Below are positions 34,401-46,385 of a DNA stretch of 64,000 nt, piece by piece (the first letter of the stretch is position 1; every line of letters starts with the position of its first letter). This stretch comes from Augochlora pura (taxonomy: Eukaryota > Arthropoda > Insecta > Hymenoptera > Halictidae). The DNA lies in contig NC_135778.1 in NCBI RefSeq assembly GCF_028453695.1, positions 11,344,244 through 11,408,243 of the forward strand, given 5' to 3'. The notes beneath the pieces were generated by a model, which saw only the letters and a program-made list of their open reading frames with translations, was not told where the DNA came from and searched no databases. Made by a program: the position numbers and the translations under genes.

Positions 34401-37330
34401 ATATCGTCTCTGTGACAAATGTTTAGCCCATCACCATTAATCCTTAGCATTGCAAGCATGCAACTCTTAGATACACTAAGTCTCTAGAAAATTAAATCTC
34501 GTGATAGATTTGTGCTTCTGCTGTCTTTTTCGTTCGACGCTTCGTTCACCGTTAGCGCCTAGATGTACTCGTATAGTAACCGACAGTAGTAGACAGGATT
34601 TCTTCACCCACCTTAGATTTTCTCCTACTATCTTTGGTTCGATCCTTCTACCGAGATGTCCTGATTGTGCATTCACCGACCATTCTCGTCACGTAATCAA
34701 TTTCTTACGGTAAAATACAATACAATACAATATGATACGATAAGATACTATACGATACGGTACACCTGATGTTGGAACTCAACGAGGATGAAATAAGCAA
34801 TTTTTCAATAGATTCGTATTAATTATCGATCCGATTTTCTATCGAACAAGCTTTTTCACTGTAATATGCATTAATACGCATTTCATATTCAATATTAAAT
34901 TAAACATTTTATCCAATTTTATCTTCTAGCCTCTGAATTTTCTTTAAATGTCAAGATCTTTAATATCAGAAACAACGTACCTTTCGTACCTACTATAACA
35001 CGAAATACTGCAGTCGTTATAGTACATTTTGTCTCAGAATTTTTACCAATGATGGAAGAAGAAGAAGAAAAAGAAGAAGAAGAGAAGTAGAGTACTCGGT
35101 TTTGTTAACACAAGACAAGACGCGCGATATTCTGAAGTAATTGCATTTGCCTGCTTGTCACAGGACTTGTCCTTACTTTATGGCAAAAAAAAACTTACCA
35201 GACAAAGCAATATGTATGTGGATTTGCTCTTGTGTACACAAAAGATGTACAATGGTACAGAGCTGTGATGTAACAAAAGAATCATAAATTGTATAAACGT
35301 ACATTGTATTAGGAGTCCTTGCATCCTGCCCTTCATTAATTCTTTCGCCTTCTGCAGTTCCTCTTCGTACGCAACCTTTTCCGTAAGTAATCGTCGAACG
35401 TGAGAATTTGTCGACTGAATCATCGAATAAAACGTGTTGGCGTTGCGCTTAGTACAATCCCCGCGTTCGAGCCACGTCACGACAACCTGAACCAATTAAA
35501 ATCATACGTACACGAATTAGCAATTAATTTATTCGCGTCATATATCATTACATAGCACTGCAGTAGTAACATTTTTTTTTTGTTACTTACTTGTACCGCT
35601 TTCATAAATGTATCGTCTTGTTTGATTTTTTCGCAAATGTTCGACGCCTCGTGGTCCGTGTAATGTACAACCGGAGGTGGACTAGACGGAGCTCGTTGCC
35701 TTTCCTGCTCGACTCTTTCTCTATGTCGTTGTTCTCTTTGTAGTTGACGTTGTCTGCATTCCCATTCGTATTGATCGTCTCTAGCCTACATTTATTGAAA
35801 TTTTGATAGTATATTACTATAATATTATACAATTAAGCAATCGGAAAAACATAGAATGCGTGTGCGGAATGCTGACCTGAGCGAAGTCTACGTGAAGCCT
35901 CCCTGTATTCATGGAATCACCGCTAGATCCTATTCTAACTCTGTACCCGGACAAGTAGATAGCCGCATCGACGCTGCTTTCAAGTACAAAACGAATGTGA
36001 CAAAAATTTTTCTTCGAAAGACGCAATGTCGTTATCTCTCCGCACCTTTCGAATATTTCTTGAATGATCGTTTCTGTAATATTTTCTGGCAAACCTGGAA
36101 CCAATTCAAGCATTTTGAAAAAATAGGATCTTTTTACACTTCAATACGGTGCACAATGTACAAAGATATCATTGTACATAATGACAAAGAAATAAAGAAG
36201 AAATACCTCCCACAAAAATTGTTCTGCACCCTGGAGGCCTTTCTCTGGTCGTTGGCGGCGGTGCATTTGGATTCGGTGGGAACAGAGTACAACTTTTACA
36301 ATGTATGATTTCTTTGGTACCTTGTGTTGCCGTCGGTGGTGGTGGTAGAGCACCGGTCATTATTTGAGCAGCATCGCTCATTATTTGTTCTGGTCCTAAT
36401 ATCTGTGCTCCAATCATACTACCATCGTGCGACATCATTCCCATACTCATAGGACCATAACTATGCGTGTGACCCATGTGCGGACCAAGGGTCATTTCGC
36501 TCATCATAGGTCCCATTGGTCCCATAGGACCCATACCCATTACAGAATATCCTACACCCATTCCCCAAACTCCCGTAGCTTGTTCCATTTGAGCACCTAT
36601 ATTCGAGGTTCCACTGGTATTTGATGATGGAGGAAGTTCATTACCGTTTGAATTATTATTATGACTACTATTGTTACTCGTCGAGGATTTTATACCACCT
36701 CGTTCTTCTGGTCTTCGTTCCTCTCTTCTATCCCTATCATTTCTTTCTTCTCTTCTTTCCCGATCTCTTTCCCTTCTGTCACTTCTTTCGCTTCTAGATC
36801 TATGATTATTGATCATGCAAAAGTAAATAAAATGCACATGTAATATTATGATAGACTATTGTAGTAGAGGAAAGAAGGAAGTAAAGAAGAAAACCTTCTA
36901 TTATCTCGATTATCTCTAGCCTCCCTGTTCTCTCTTTCTCGTCTAATATCATTCTTTTCAGTTCTTTTATCGTTATTGTCATCTGAAGACTCTCTGGCAA
37001 GCGGAGGTTGATTTTTATTTGTGCTAAATTCTAAAGGTGAATCATTCATTCCAGGCAGTGGCATCGGCGGTGGTAGCGGAGGAAATCCTTGACTAGCTAA
37101 TTCCATAAAACTTTGTGGTCCTGCGATCGGAGCAAGGGGCCCCATAGGTCCCATACCTAGAAATAAATGATTTTTCTAAATGATGTTAATCGCTTACTCG
37201 ACAAAGTGACTGTAATCCTTCAATGATATAACAAATTATGTGAAAAACGGAATAACGGCATAGATGAACGATTATACGTACCCATTGGTGGCATAGCAGC
37301 CGTTGGTACACCCGGAAAATTATACGCCAT
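31438..37330 (-). CDS. Enox: ENOX family RRM and coiled-coil protein
   Basis: Related to human ENOX1/2, described as hydroquinone and NADH oxidases with disulfide-thiol exchange activity. Ten exons in phase: 37282-37330, 36895-37156, 36207-36799, 35877-36094, 35591-35785, 35303-35486, 33591-33697, 32147-32341, 31750-32059, 31438-31655, about 776 residues (ENOX1 643). Order: Pro/Met-rich N-terminus; a long Arg/Asp/Glu run (RRERDRERREERNDRDRREE); a GPMGPMGPM stretch; RRM (CRTIFVGG, KKNFCHIRF, GRLHVDFAQARDD); helical segments VVTWLERGD, NSHVRRLLTEK, VWDHFTKAQRKNIEMW; coiled coil; and the conserved C-terminus FLHIHPFGASVDYLWSYL ending in ERRWQFSGFNVY. The extra length comes from the charged repeat. 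The start matches an AAGATGGCG motif. It shares a 220-base promoter gap with NAT9. Confidence 0.92.
32417..32460. repeat. TA/TG microsatellite in an ENOX intron
   Basis: Alternating TATATA and TATG units within the intron between the exons at 32147-32341 and 33591-33697. A simple repeat. Confidence 0.8.
32928..32956. repeat. GAAA tetranucleotide microsatellite in an ENOX intron
   Basis: About six to seven copies of AAAG/GAAA. A purine-only strand; a simple repeat in the same intron. Confidence 0.85.
34715..34763. repeat. Degenerate ATACA/ATACG pentamer repeat in an ENOX intron
   Basis: Roughly ten five-base units, starting as perfect ATACA and drifting into GATAC and ACGAT variants. It lies in the 1.6 kb intron 33698-35302. 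Confidence 0.75.
35054..35088. repeat. GAA trinucleotide tract in an ENOX intron
   Basis: Nearly pure GAA run of about eleven units on the plus strand. The gene is transcribed from the other strand, so the transcript carries a TTC tract about 215 bases downstream of the donor at 35303. Confidence 0.8.
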
Positions 37331-37550
37331 CTTTACTGAATTGTTTTACCTTCGGCAACTACGCCTCCAGTTACAATTACAAATGACAAGAAAATAAGAG
37401 AAATGAATTTATTTGTTAAGAATCCTAGATCATATCAGTAGTGCAAACTTTGCCTCCAATATGGCAGAACAACGAACGTAACCTCTTAAATTTTGAATCT
37501 TGCAGTCGATTCATTTCTTCAAAATCCTCGATATCAATTAATCTTCGATT
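37331..37550. promoter_or_regulatory. Bidirectional promoter gap, ENOX (-) and NAT9 (+)
   Basis: Only 220 bases separate the divergent start codons, so the two genes must share or overlap promoters and leaders. It contains ATGGCAG near 37,460 and the ENOX start lies in AAGATGGCG, resembling YY1/Pho-type sites. Function is inferred from spacing. Confidence 0.6.
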
Positions 37551-38602
37551 ATGAAAGACAACGAATTTCTTAAAATTACTGGCACGAACGTAATTTTAGT
37601 ACCTTACAAGGAAAAACATGTTAAAAGGCTGGTATCGTTAGACCACTGGTCGATTATTGACAATGTTTTACCCTAAAACAATTTCCGCCATTTTTAAATT
37701 GTCTGTCACTCTTGCTCATAGCAGAATGTACATTCAACTTGCCAGATTCTTTATTTTCATTATGGATTATTGAATTACTTCATTATTATTTTTTCAGATA
37801 TCACGAATGGATGAAATCACCAGAATTACAGTATTTCACTGGTTCAGAGGCATTGACGTTGGAAGAAGAATTTTCTATGCAACAACGATGGTGTCAAGAT
37901 CAAGACAGTAAGAGTAATCGTTTGTTTCTATACTATCTATATCATAACATTTGTACTAATTATTTATGTTTATTTGTTACAGAATGCACTTTTATTGTTT
38001 TAGAAAAGTCAATTTATTCCACAACTTCCGACGAAATAGGTATATAAAATGTTTTTAGCTTATTTATTTTTCATGTCTCTGTCTTTACTGATTAATGATA
38101 CCTATCAATTTCAGAAGCTATGATCGGTGACACAAATTTATTTTTCAATGATCCGGATCATTCAAATACCGCTGAAGCTGAAATTATGATAGCAAATATC
38201 GCATATAGAAATAAAAGAAGAGGTTGGGAAGCAATGATTTTAATGCTACTATATGGTTTGTACTTTATTTCTCTTTATTTTTATTATTCTTGCATGTAAA
38301 AAATCTTGTTCAATTACAGGGATTGACAAGCTAAATGTAACCAGATACAGAGCAAAGATTAAACTTGATAATGATAGAAGTATAAGGATGTTCACAAAAT
38401 TACAGTTTCGAGAAGTAATATCAAAATAAAAAATCTTGTTTTACTTTAATTTATTGTTATAATTTAAATCTATTTCTAGGTAGAGAAAAACCAGGTTTTC
38501 CAGGAAAGCACCCTTGAGAAAGTTGTAAGTCAGGAATGGAGAGGGTGGTTATATTCTGAAATTAAGGAAGCAATTCATTACGATACTTACAATGGAAACT
38601 AA
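37551..38602 (+). CDS. NAT9: N-acetyltransferase 9 (NAT9, GNAT family)
   Basis: GNAT-fold acetyltransferase; the fly orthologue (mnat9) is linked to microtubule stability. Six exons: 37551-37627, 37798-37907, 37983-38039, 38115-38255, 38320-38414, 38480-38602, 200 residues (human 207). Anchors: NVILVPYKEKHVKRYHEWM, LQYFTGSEALTLEEEFSMQ, DKCTFIVLEKS, EAMIGDTNLFFND, EAEIMIANIAYRNKRRGWEA (the acetyl-CoA loop), and SIRMFTKLQFREV. The glycine pattern of the usual RGKGLG loop is altered to RNKRRG. Intron 1 has no GT in the required phase; the alignment forces AAAAG|GC, a GC-AG intron. It is head-to-head with ENOX. Confidence 0.9.
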
Positions 38603-39873
38603 TTGCCTTGTTTGTAATGTTATATGTTTTTTAAGAGAGTCAATATTAAAAATGGACTTGTTTCAGATTGTCTTTTTTCTTTTTCTATGCCATTAACACC
38701 ACAAAATATTTTACACAATGCAACTTTGTCATCAATATAGAATACACACTACTTCACAGTAGAAAATAATTCTCTGCATGAGATATCAATTGATATAATG
38801 GAGACGTGATTGGTTTTGATTAGATCTAAGCGTCCATGGCCGATTACGTGTTATGTCGCGCTTACATCTTCCTCGGATCAGTATTTCTAATGTACCGATA
38901 CTTTTCGGTTCATTCAATTAAACGGAGATACGTTTTAGAGTCAATTAAAAATATTTATTGTTCGGTTTATTGAAACCACGAAGAAAGGTGATTGTAAACT
39001 AGACAATATTGTCGTTTCTTAGTGCCGAACGAAGTATTCATTTAAGCAAACGTAAAAGTAAATGGAAAGTTATATTAATTTTGAAATAAAAAACAATGTG
39101 ATATGTGCGGTATCGTAAATAATCCTAAACTGTTTCATAATAAAACGACACGTGTTTCATTATTAATTGTTGTTTAAAAAACATAGCAGAAAGTAGTGTC
39201 ATAAAATAACTTCTTCAATGATAGAAAAATTTTTCAAACATTTAATGTAAAGCGATCACATTTAACGTAATAAATCATTGATAAGATAGGTCTTGGACAA
39301 TTGTGTTACGATTCTTCGTAATTTGTTGTTGATACTTAAGATAGATGCGTGCACGTGTTTAATATTTTGAAAAGCTCTTTATTTCTTTTTAATTCTTCAA
39401 TATTTTGAGTAACATGTATAAAGTAGGGGTAAGTGTGTGAGTATTCACATGGTTTCAATATTTTTTTAAGTCTCAAAAACGTTTTTTGCAGTATCCGCCA
39501 AAATTTGTCGCATTGCGGAATTCTCTCCCTCTCTTTTGTTCTCTTTTATTTTCTTTAGGTGTACGGAATACTGATTATCATTTACCCCAATTAAAAATTT
39601 TCATTTAAAAGCAAGCATTTACGTGCAATCGCTGCACGTGTGTCAAGTATAAAATTTGATTAGAATTTTTTTATTTATCTATTACGTCGTTCAAATGTTC
39701 CTCGTTGCGGCCACCGATAATAAGCGAAACTACTTCGTGGAAGATTTTTGTCGTCCACATGCCATGATAACGCTACATCGTTGATTTGGATGACACATCA
39801 TTAATTTTCATTCCAGCAAACACGGAAACAAAATAATTCAGAAGAAACTATCATTGTGTAAATATATTAGATA
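38603..39873. other. Intergenic: NAT9 3' flank and upstream region of the Mpv17-like gene
   Basis: AT-rich, no gene recognised. Confidence 0.5.
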
Positions 39874-41855
39874 ATGGCAGTATCAAAAATACTGAGAGAG
39901 TTGAAAACTTGTGCGCAGAAGAGACCGTTACTCGTCAACTCGGTGATATACGGATCTTTTTATACCGGCGCCGAATTCGCGCAACAAACTTACAATAAAG
40001 TGTTCAAGGTAATTTGATCACAAATTACGGTAAAGCTACAAAATTAAAAATTTTCAGAATTTTGAATTGTAAGCATGTAGCATTTAGCGCGTAAATGTTT
40101 CATTTTCGAAGATGTATGGTAAAGACTCTCTTATCCAAAGGTTTATTTCTGTAATATCCTAATATCAAAACATACCATTATCTAAAAATTTAATTCAAGT
40201 TCTCTACTAAACGGTAATGTGTCTAAACAATATATATATATAATATATAATAATAATAATAATATATATATATAATAATAATAATATATATATATAATAA
40301 TAATAATATATATACGTATACATGTTTAGATAGCAGAATATTGTAAAAATAAATATTCAAATAAGATATTGTACATGTATATTAGTTTGTTTTTTCTAAA
40401 AATATTATGTATTAGATATATAGATCTTTTGTATATAAATATACATGAATTTCGTTCGTAGTTATAATTAAAGAATTATCGCGGTTCTAGTTTCCGGTAG
40501 CGACCCCGGTATCGAAAAGAATAGAAGAATCTAACACGTCCGATGCTCAAATGCAAACTGTTCCTTGGTCAGAAACATCCAAAGAACCATTGATTTTATC
40601 AGACGATGATAAGAAGACGTGGTCAAGAAATTACAATGATAATTACAATTGGCCACAACTTAGACGATATGCTATCTACGGTTGCTTCATAGCTGGACCG
40701 GTGCTCCATGGATGGTATCTTCGTCGAGATAATCTCATTCTATATACATATTCCGTATACATTTTTTGCCATATAATGTTATCGCTTCATTAATTATGTT
40801 TTGCTTTTGTGCCTGTTTCATCGTTATCATCCATCCTGATTTTTATAATATCAAATGCACGTGTATATAAATATTATCAATTAATTTTCTGTTAGTCTTA
40901 CTTCGAAGGCGAGAACGCAGAAGTACATATGAGTCGAACTAACTTTTGCTGTAATATCAGTTTATTATTCAATTAATGCTTCTTTCAGTTTATTATAGCT
41001 ATCAATGTCAGATATACTACAACGAGTACCGGTACACTCTGGAAGATGATCGCATGAGAAATGCAAATTGCATTCGCCAAGTGAGCAAGTCAAGTTTCTC
41101 ACAATGTATTATATTGCATTATCTTGTATCGTATCGCATGTATAGCTTTTGTCATTTATAATGCTTTAAAATTCTTGTGTGAATTGTTACCTCCAATCGA
41201 CAAATTACATTGCAATTAACAAAAAAGGAAGATGATAGACTTGTACTTTCACGAATTTATACGATAGGTCGGACTCAAAAGTGTCCATTTCATTTGTTAG
41301 AATCTTCAACAAGGTTTATAGGTATCTCAACAATCGATACGATTTTTACTTTAGGTACAAATGGTTGGACACGTTTTACAAAGGCAAAACAATGAAAATT
41401 GTTCTTTTGAAACTTCTTGCTGATCAATTTATACTTACTCCACCATTGATTATAGTATTTTTCATAAGTATGTATTTTATTTGCAATCATTTTGTACGTA
41501 TGTTGTCTATTTCACAACCAAACTTCAATATCTACAAATATTTCAGGTATGAGTTTAATGGAGAATAAAGCCGACATTTTAAACGAATGTAACGCCAAAT
41601 TTCTACAAACGTTCAAGGTATTCCAAAGTTCGTATCTTACGGCTTAACGAGTTCATCATTAATTGTTATTATTCTTTTCAGACTTCTTGCATGTACTGGT
41701 TACCAGTACAATTCTTCAACTTTTCATTAGTGCCATCAACATTACGAGTGTCTTTCGTTAGTGTTGCAGCCTTCCTTTGGGTTAATATACTTTGCTATGT
41801 AAAAAGAATGCCTTTATCTGATTGTAATCAGAACACCGAGACGACGTTTTCTTAA
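39874..41855 (+). CDS. Mpv17/PMP22 family membrane protein
   Basis: Small multi-span membrane protein of the Mpv17/PMP22 family, usually in the inner mitochondrial or peroxisomal membrane. Five exons in phase: 39874-40008, 40491-40714, 41355-41467, 41547-41617, 41682-41855, 238 residues. Family anchors: LRRYAIYGCFIAGPVLHGWY joined across an intron to KWLDTFYKG, then KLLADQFILTPPLIIVFF, and the signature CMYWLPVQFFNFSLVPSTLR followed by a last membrane segment and a polar tail. Four hydrophobic spans can be counted. The N-terminus MAVSKILRELKTCAQKRPLL is basic and could aid mitochondrial import. I cannot say which family paralogue (Mpv17, Mpv17-like or Mpv17-like 2) it matches best. Confidence 0.85.
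40231..40320. repeat. Compound TA/TAA microsatellite with a higher-order unit
   Basis: Blocks of TA steps alternate with blocks of TAATAATAATAA; the combined unit of about 22 bases recurs three times. It sits in intron 1 of the Mpv17-like gene. Confidence 0.85.
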
Positions 41856-44229
41856 CATTTTGTATTGGACTGTCTAGAATGTTAAACCGACCTCGTGATT
41901 TGCAAATGCACAAAAAATGAATCATTGAAAATTAAGTACAACAATTAACATATCATATTATATATATTATCCTTCTAATTAATCTAAGTGGCAGGTCTTA
42001 ATCATGCTTCGCCTAAAATAAATTAACAAATTTCGCAAAGAACAAAATTGTTTGTAGTAAAATTCATAATATTATATTTTATGATAATATTACTATAATG
42101 TTCTTGCACTTTACAGTCTCAGGTGAAATACATACTGCATAACGAAGCAAATTCTGAATAACATTTTGGTTTTTACTATAAATAATCAATTTCTTATCAA
42201 TCTATGTACGATATTATATTAGCATGATTGTGTAATCGTATAACGTGTAGGATGAAGGAACACTGTTCTTACAATAGCTTTTGTAGCGAATTTTCTCTTA
42301 ACCATGCCTTCTTAAATTATAAAAAATAGTGTATTAGTCTATTGTATGCATATGTATATGTATACATATCTATTTTTTGAACATTTTTTTGTGTATGGTA
42401 ATACCTCCAAAATACATACATAAAAAATAATAACGAATTAAAAGTTATTATTACACAGTTGTGAAGAACGTTGCATTAAAGTTTTCAAAGTGATATTGTT
42501 ATTATTGTATTTCAAGTATATTATAGATGAATAATCGGTTTTATTTAAAATATTGACTTTCATCTGTGAAACGATTAAGATATTTTTATTTGTTACATAC
42601 ATATGTAATATATTCATAATGCACATATATGTAGAGTGTATTAGTCTCTTCATTTAATGCAGTCTTTTGGATGTTTCATATTGCAGAATAATTGAATTAT
42701 TATCATCATCACCATCATCATTATATTATTATTAATGTAATTAGTGTTACTATTATTACTCTTATTAGAAATATTATACATTTACATTACTTTTATAAGA
42801 AATGTAACTTTTATTCGGGAAAATAAAAAATTCGATATATCTTACATATAAGTAATGAATATTGTCCACAAAATATTAGAACAGATGAATCTCGTAATAT
42901 ACGCATATCTACAGCAATACAATGTTTAGAATCAAATTCGACTTAAATTCAACGGAGTTTCTATTTCCCTTGCTGTCTCATGTTAAAATCCACTACTAGG
43001 CCATAAAAATGTGTTATTTCTATAAAACAAATATCATTACAGTAAATTCTTTCAAATTGTCCTTCATTTTGTAAACAAAAATGAAGAATTTGGGAAGAGG
43101 AGTTTTATAGTTGCAGTTATCAACAACTATAAAAACGAATTGCAATGCTCGAATAACCGTATCTTATTTTTCCGAACTGTCCTTTTCTATTTACAAGCCA
43201 TGTGACAATTGGAGATAATTTACTGTCTTCGTAATTTTTCGTATATTTTGTAAATTTAAATAAAGTAAACATAACAAAAGCAAAAAATTAAAAATAAATA
43301 CTGTAAAATCAGTATTTTAATTCCGTAATTTCGTTTTACACATCATGCTACATAATGCTTACTCGAATATTCAAAAACGGAACGTTCTATGAAACTGTAA
43401 ATTGGCAACTACCAGCTAATAAGTATTATGTAGACAATATTATTAAGTAAAAATTTATATGATATAGTGTCATAATACTGACAGCTTGATTCGACAACAA
43501 GCGAAAAGTATCGTTGAAGAGCGTATCATAGTCTTTTTTAGGGTTCATCCTCTTTGGTCTTATGCATACATGCACATGTTTGACATTTCATGACATAATG
43601 AAAAAAATATAACATTATAAATCAATAGAATTTTGTATGATTTTATACTAAAGTATCTGGAATACAGTAAGTTTCTAAACAGTAATAATTATACGTCAAT
43701 CGTTTGAATAGGTTTTAAAATTCAATTTAGATTTAAAGATATTTTTATAATGTTTTATATATGCATAAGATGTACGATATAACGTGCATGATTACTAAAC
43801 TGCGAACTCGTATACATTCATAGCACGCATACAGTATGTAAAATACAGTAAATTTAGAAATTTTACAAAGATTAATATATGTTTCATTCAACATAGGACA
43901 TGACGATCTTTGTCAAGGTATAAAATAAAAATCTATAGAAGTTTCTTTCCATAAATTGGTTTGTAAAATTGTGAATTTGCATAAATATCCGCAGTCTAAT
44001 GATTATGAATAAATATATAAGTATATTATGTGTATACATAGAATCTGAACGTGCGCGTAGACACACACGACTTGTCAGTGTTTTGTGTTTGTAACACGTT
44101 ACTCATTCATCATGCATGTTGAGTAATCTATTTATTACTTGATAATCTCTCAATACAACAGTCCAATTCATTTAGCTAGGTAATTTTTATGTTTAACAAT
44201 TAGGAAAGGCACCTAAGAGGGATCCAGCC
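41856..44229. other. Convergent 3' flanks of the Mpv17-like gene and ADAP
   Basis: 2.4 kb of AT-rich sequence without a supported gene; includes an ATTATT/ATCATC-rich stretch at about 42,695-42,770. Some of it is probably 3' untranslated sequence. Confidence 0.55.
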
Positions 44230-46382
44230 CTACCTTGTAGAAGAAAATATATTCATTGTACCACTTGCTGTGCGTTTTCGTATGAGACGCGCCGCCACTG
44301 TAAATATTACATAAAAGACAATAGAAGACGTTTTAAAGAAACAACAGTATTATTTGAATATTTAAATATTCAATTTGTCGATAAAAACTCACCAGTCGCA
44401 TCCTGCGGTGTAAGCGGCTTCTCTATGACCTTTTGTATCACGTTTATCCACTGTGTTCTATCATCGTCGCTTTGAGCAGAAAGAAGATAGGTTCTGTCTG
44501 GTGTTTCAAGAGTGAATGAAAATCCTTGATCTCTTGCACCTGGCGGTACACCAATTTTGACGGCAAAACCGTCCGAAGTGTGACCCAAAAATATTTCCCC
44601 TTTCGGATGTGCATCCTTCAAATAAAACCAAATACGTTAGTTAATGATTGTATAACGCATGTCGTACATGCATTGTATGTACCATAGGATCGTCGTGATA
44701 CATAAGTTTCCTCCCATCTAATGTAAACCATCTCTTCTTATAAGCATCTGTATGCCTAGGCCCGGTTTTCCACAAAAAACCCTCTCGGAGAAAGTCTCTG
44801 GTAAGCTGTGAAAGTAGCTCATCTTCTGTTGCTCCAGGATATGCCACCTTTAAACGATGTAGTTTTGCACATCGTATAGCTAAGTACCAATTTGTAATTA
44901 CTTCTGGGTCTTCGTGGTATACATAGATATGTCTTGTTGAACCATCCTTCATAAACGATATTTGTAAACTATTTTGATTACCAGTTTTCGGTGGAGCAAA
45001 AGCTACATTTAACTCTGATATTCTTAGAACAGCTTTGGGCTCCTTGTAGTTAAAAAAAGGCTGTTAAAAACTTTTGTATGAGTAATAACAAAAGATTTAT
45101 ATGTGTAATAATATTTACATACCTTATTTTCTTTAACATGATATTTTAATGTATCTTCTGCTTCGCAAAGTACAAACTTTCGAGGATGATAACGTGAATC
45201 TTCTTTACCACGTTTCATTAAGAATCCTTCCATGAAACCTGACACATAATGGTTTTGCCGTTCAGGGTGACAAAACTCTTCTCTCTCATATTTTGCTCTT
45301 ATCCATTGTTCCACCAATACCCTAACAATTAAAAATATTATTTCTAAAAAAAATTTGCTTTTTACAATTGCATTGCATATACTTTGGCAACCTACTGCGG
45401 TGCATCTGGACTGGGTCTACGATAACATGGCGGTACACGTTCTTCGTAATGAAGTCTAGCAGCAACATTACCAACTTCTCTAACTCTATTCACCTGAGAA
45501 TCCTCCCACCTGTCTAATTTCAAGTGTTTCACTTTGGAAATATGTGCTCCCATTGATCTATGTATGCCAGCGCATCTTGTGCATACAAATATTCCTATGT
45601 TATAGGAAGCCCATTCTGGACCTGGAATTGAATTCCAACTATCTGAATAAAAATATTTATCTTAATTATCTAATAATTTAAATAATTCTAATGAAATTGG
45701 AAAATGCTTTTTTGTTGATATTGAGTTGAAATAAATATTTATGAAGGTAAAAGGTAATCATGCAAGTATCTTAAAAAAACGTATTTTGCAATAAGAAAGG
45801 TGAATAAACGTAACAAACAAAAAGAATATATAAATGTAATTTCTTTATTATTAGATACAAGTGTAACTTAAGTTGTTTTTTCATAGGATGCACATGTTTT
45901 TATTTTTCTACGATGTAGAATGTGTTATACATATAATAATTAAAATATTTGAAATTCAATCAAAATGTCCCTTTTTCGATAAGTTCTATGACAATCTACC
46001 ACTACATCACTTATTATAGAATAAATAGAGAAATTTTTTAATTAGTATCAACAATATTTTGAAATGCTACTTGTTACAAAGATTTGTAATTGCATTTAAT
46101 AACAATTTTTGTTGCAATTTCACAGGGTTTGTAATATAATCAGATTTCCTTATATATTCGAATGTAAACGAAATTACAAAAACAAGAGTTCAAACGTAAT
46201 TATTAGATGGTTTATATGATGCTAAAGAAATCCTTTCTGATAATTTTTTTTAACGCAATACACAAACATATTTACAAATCTTCTCGGAAAACCCACTCAC
46301 TCTTTGCCCCACAGTCCGCACACACATTATTTTCTGGTTTTTTGAGGAGTTCTGCTAATAACTTCTCGTTCAAGTCCGCCAT
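44230..46382 (-). CDS. Adap1: ArfGAP with dual PH domains (centaurin-alpha/ADAP)
   Basis: GTPase-activating protein for Arf6-type GTPases that binds PIP3. Six exons in phase: 46301-46382, 45396-45621, 45123-45321, 44683-45042, 44393-44615, 44230-44297, about 385 residues (human ADAP1 374). The ArfGAP zinc finger reads CADC, sixteen residues, CTRC; the spacing decides the acceptor of exon 2 at 45621 (a slightly upstream acceptor would insert seven residues). The arginine-finger region is CAGIHRSMGAH. QWIRAKYEREEFCHPE leads into the first PH domain (GFMEGFLMKRG) and then a second PH domain (LREGFLWKTGPRHTDAYKKR to TYLLSAQSDDDRTQWINVIQ). The last exon gives a short basic tail. The start codon lies in AAGATGGCGG. 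Confidence 0.93.
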
Positions 46383-46385
46383 CTT
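46376..46385 (-). promoter_or_regulatory. YY1/Pho-like AAGATGGCGG motif over the ADAP start codon
   Basis: The ten bases around the start codon equal the YY1-type consensus AAGATGGCGG. In animals such sites often sit just downstream of the transcription start and overlap the ATG. Binding is inference. Confidence 0.35.

Larger units (their letters stand above)
33698..35302. other. Large ENOX intron
   Basis: The longest intron in the window (about 1.6 kb). No exon is needed here, since phases on both sides match (phase 1 to phase 1, giving LLIQ-FSQIERVF as in ENOX1 LTQFEQIVAVF). Contains only simple repeats and AT-rich sequence. Confidence 0.7.

Noticed and set aside
45622..45642. Upstream acceptor for ADAP exon 2
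   Set aside because: Also in phase, but it would insert seven residues into the ArfGAP zinc finger and break the CX2CX16CX2C spacing; the next acceptor restores it exactly.
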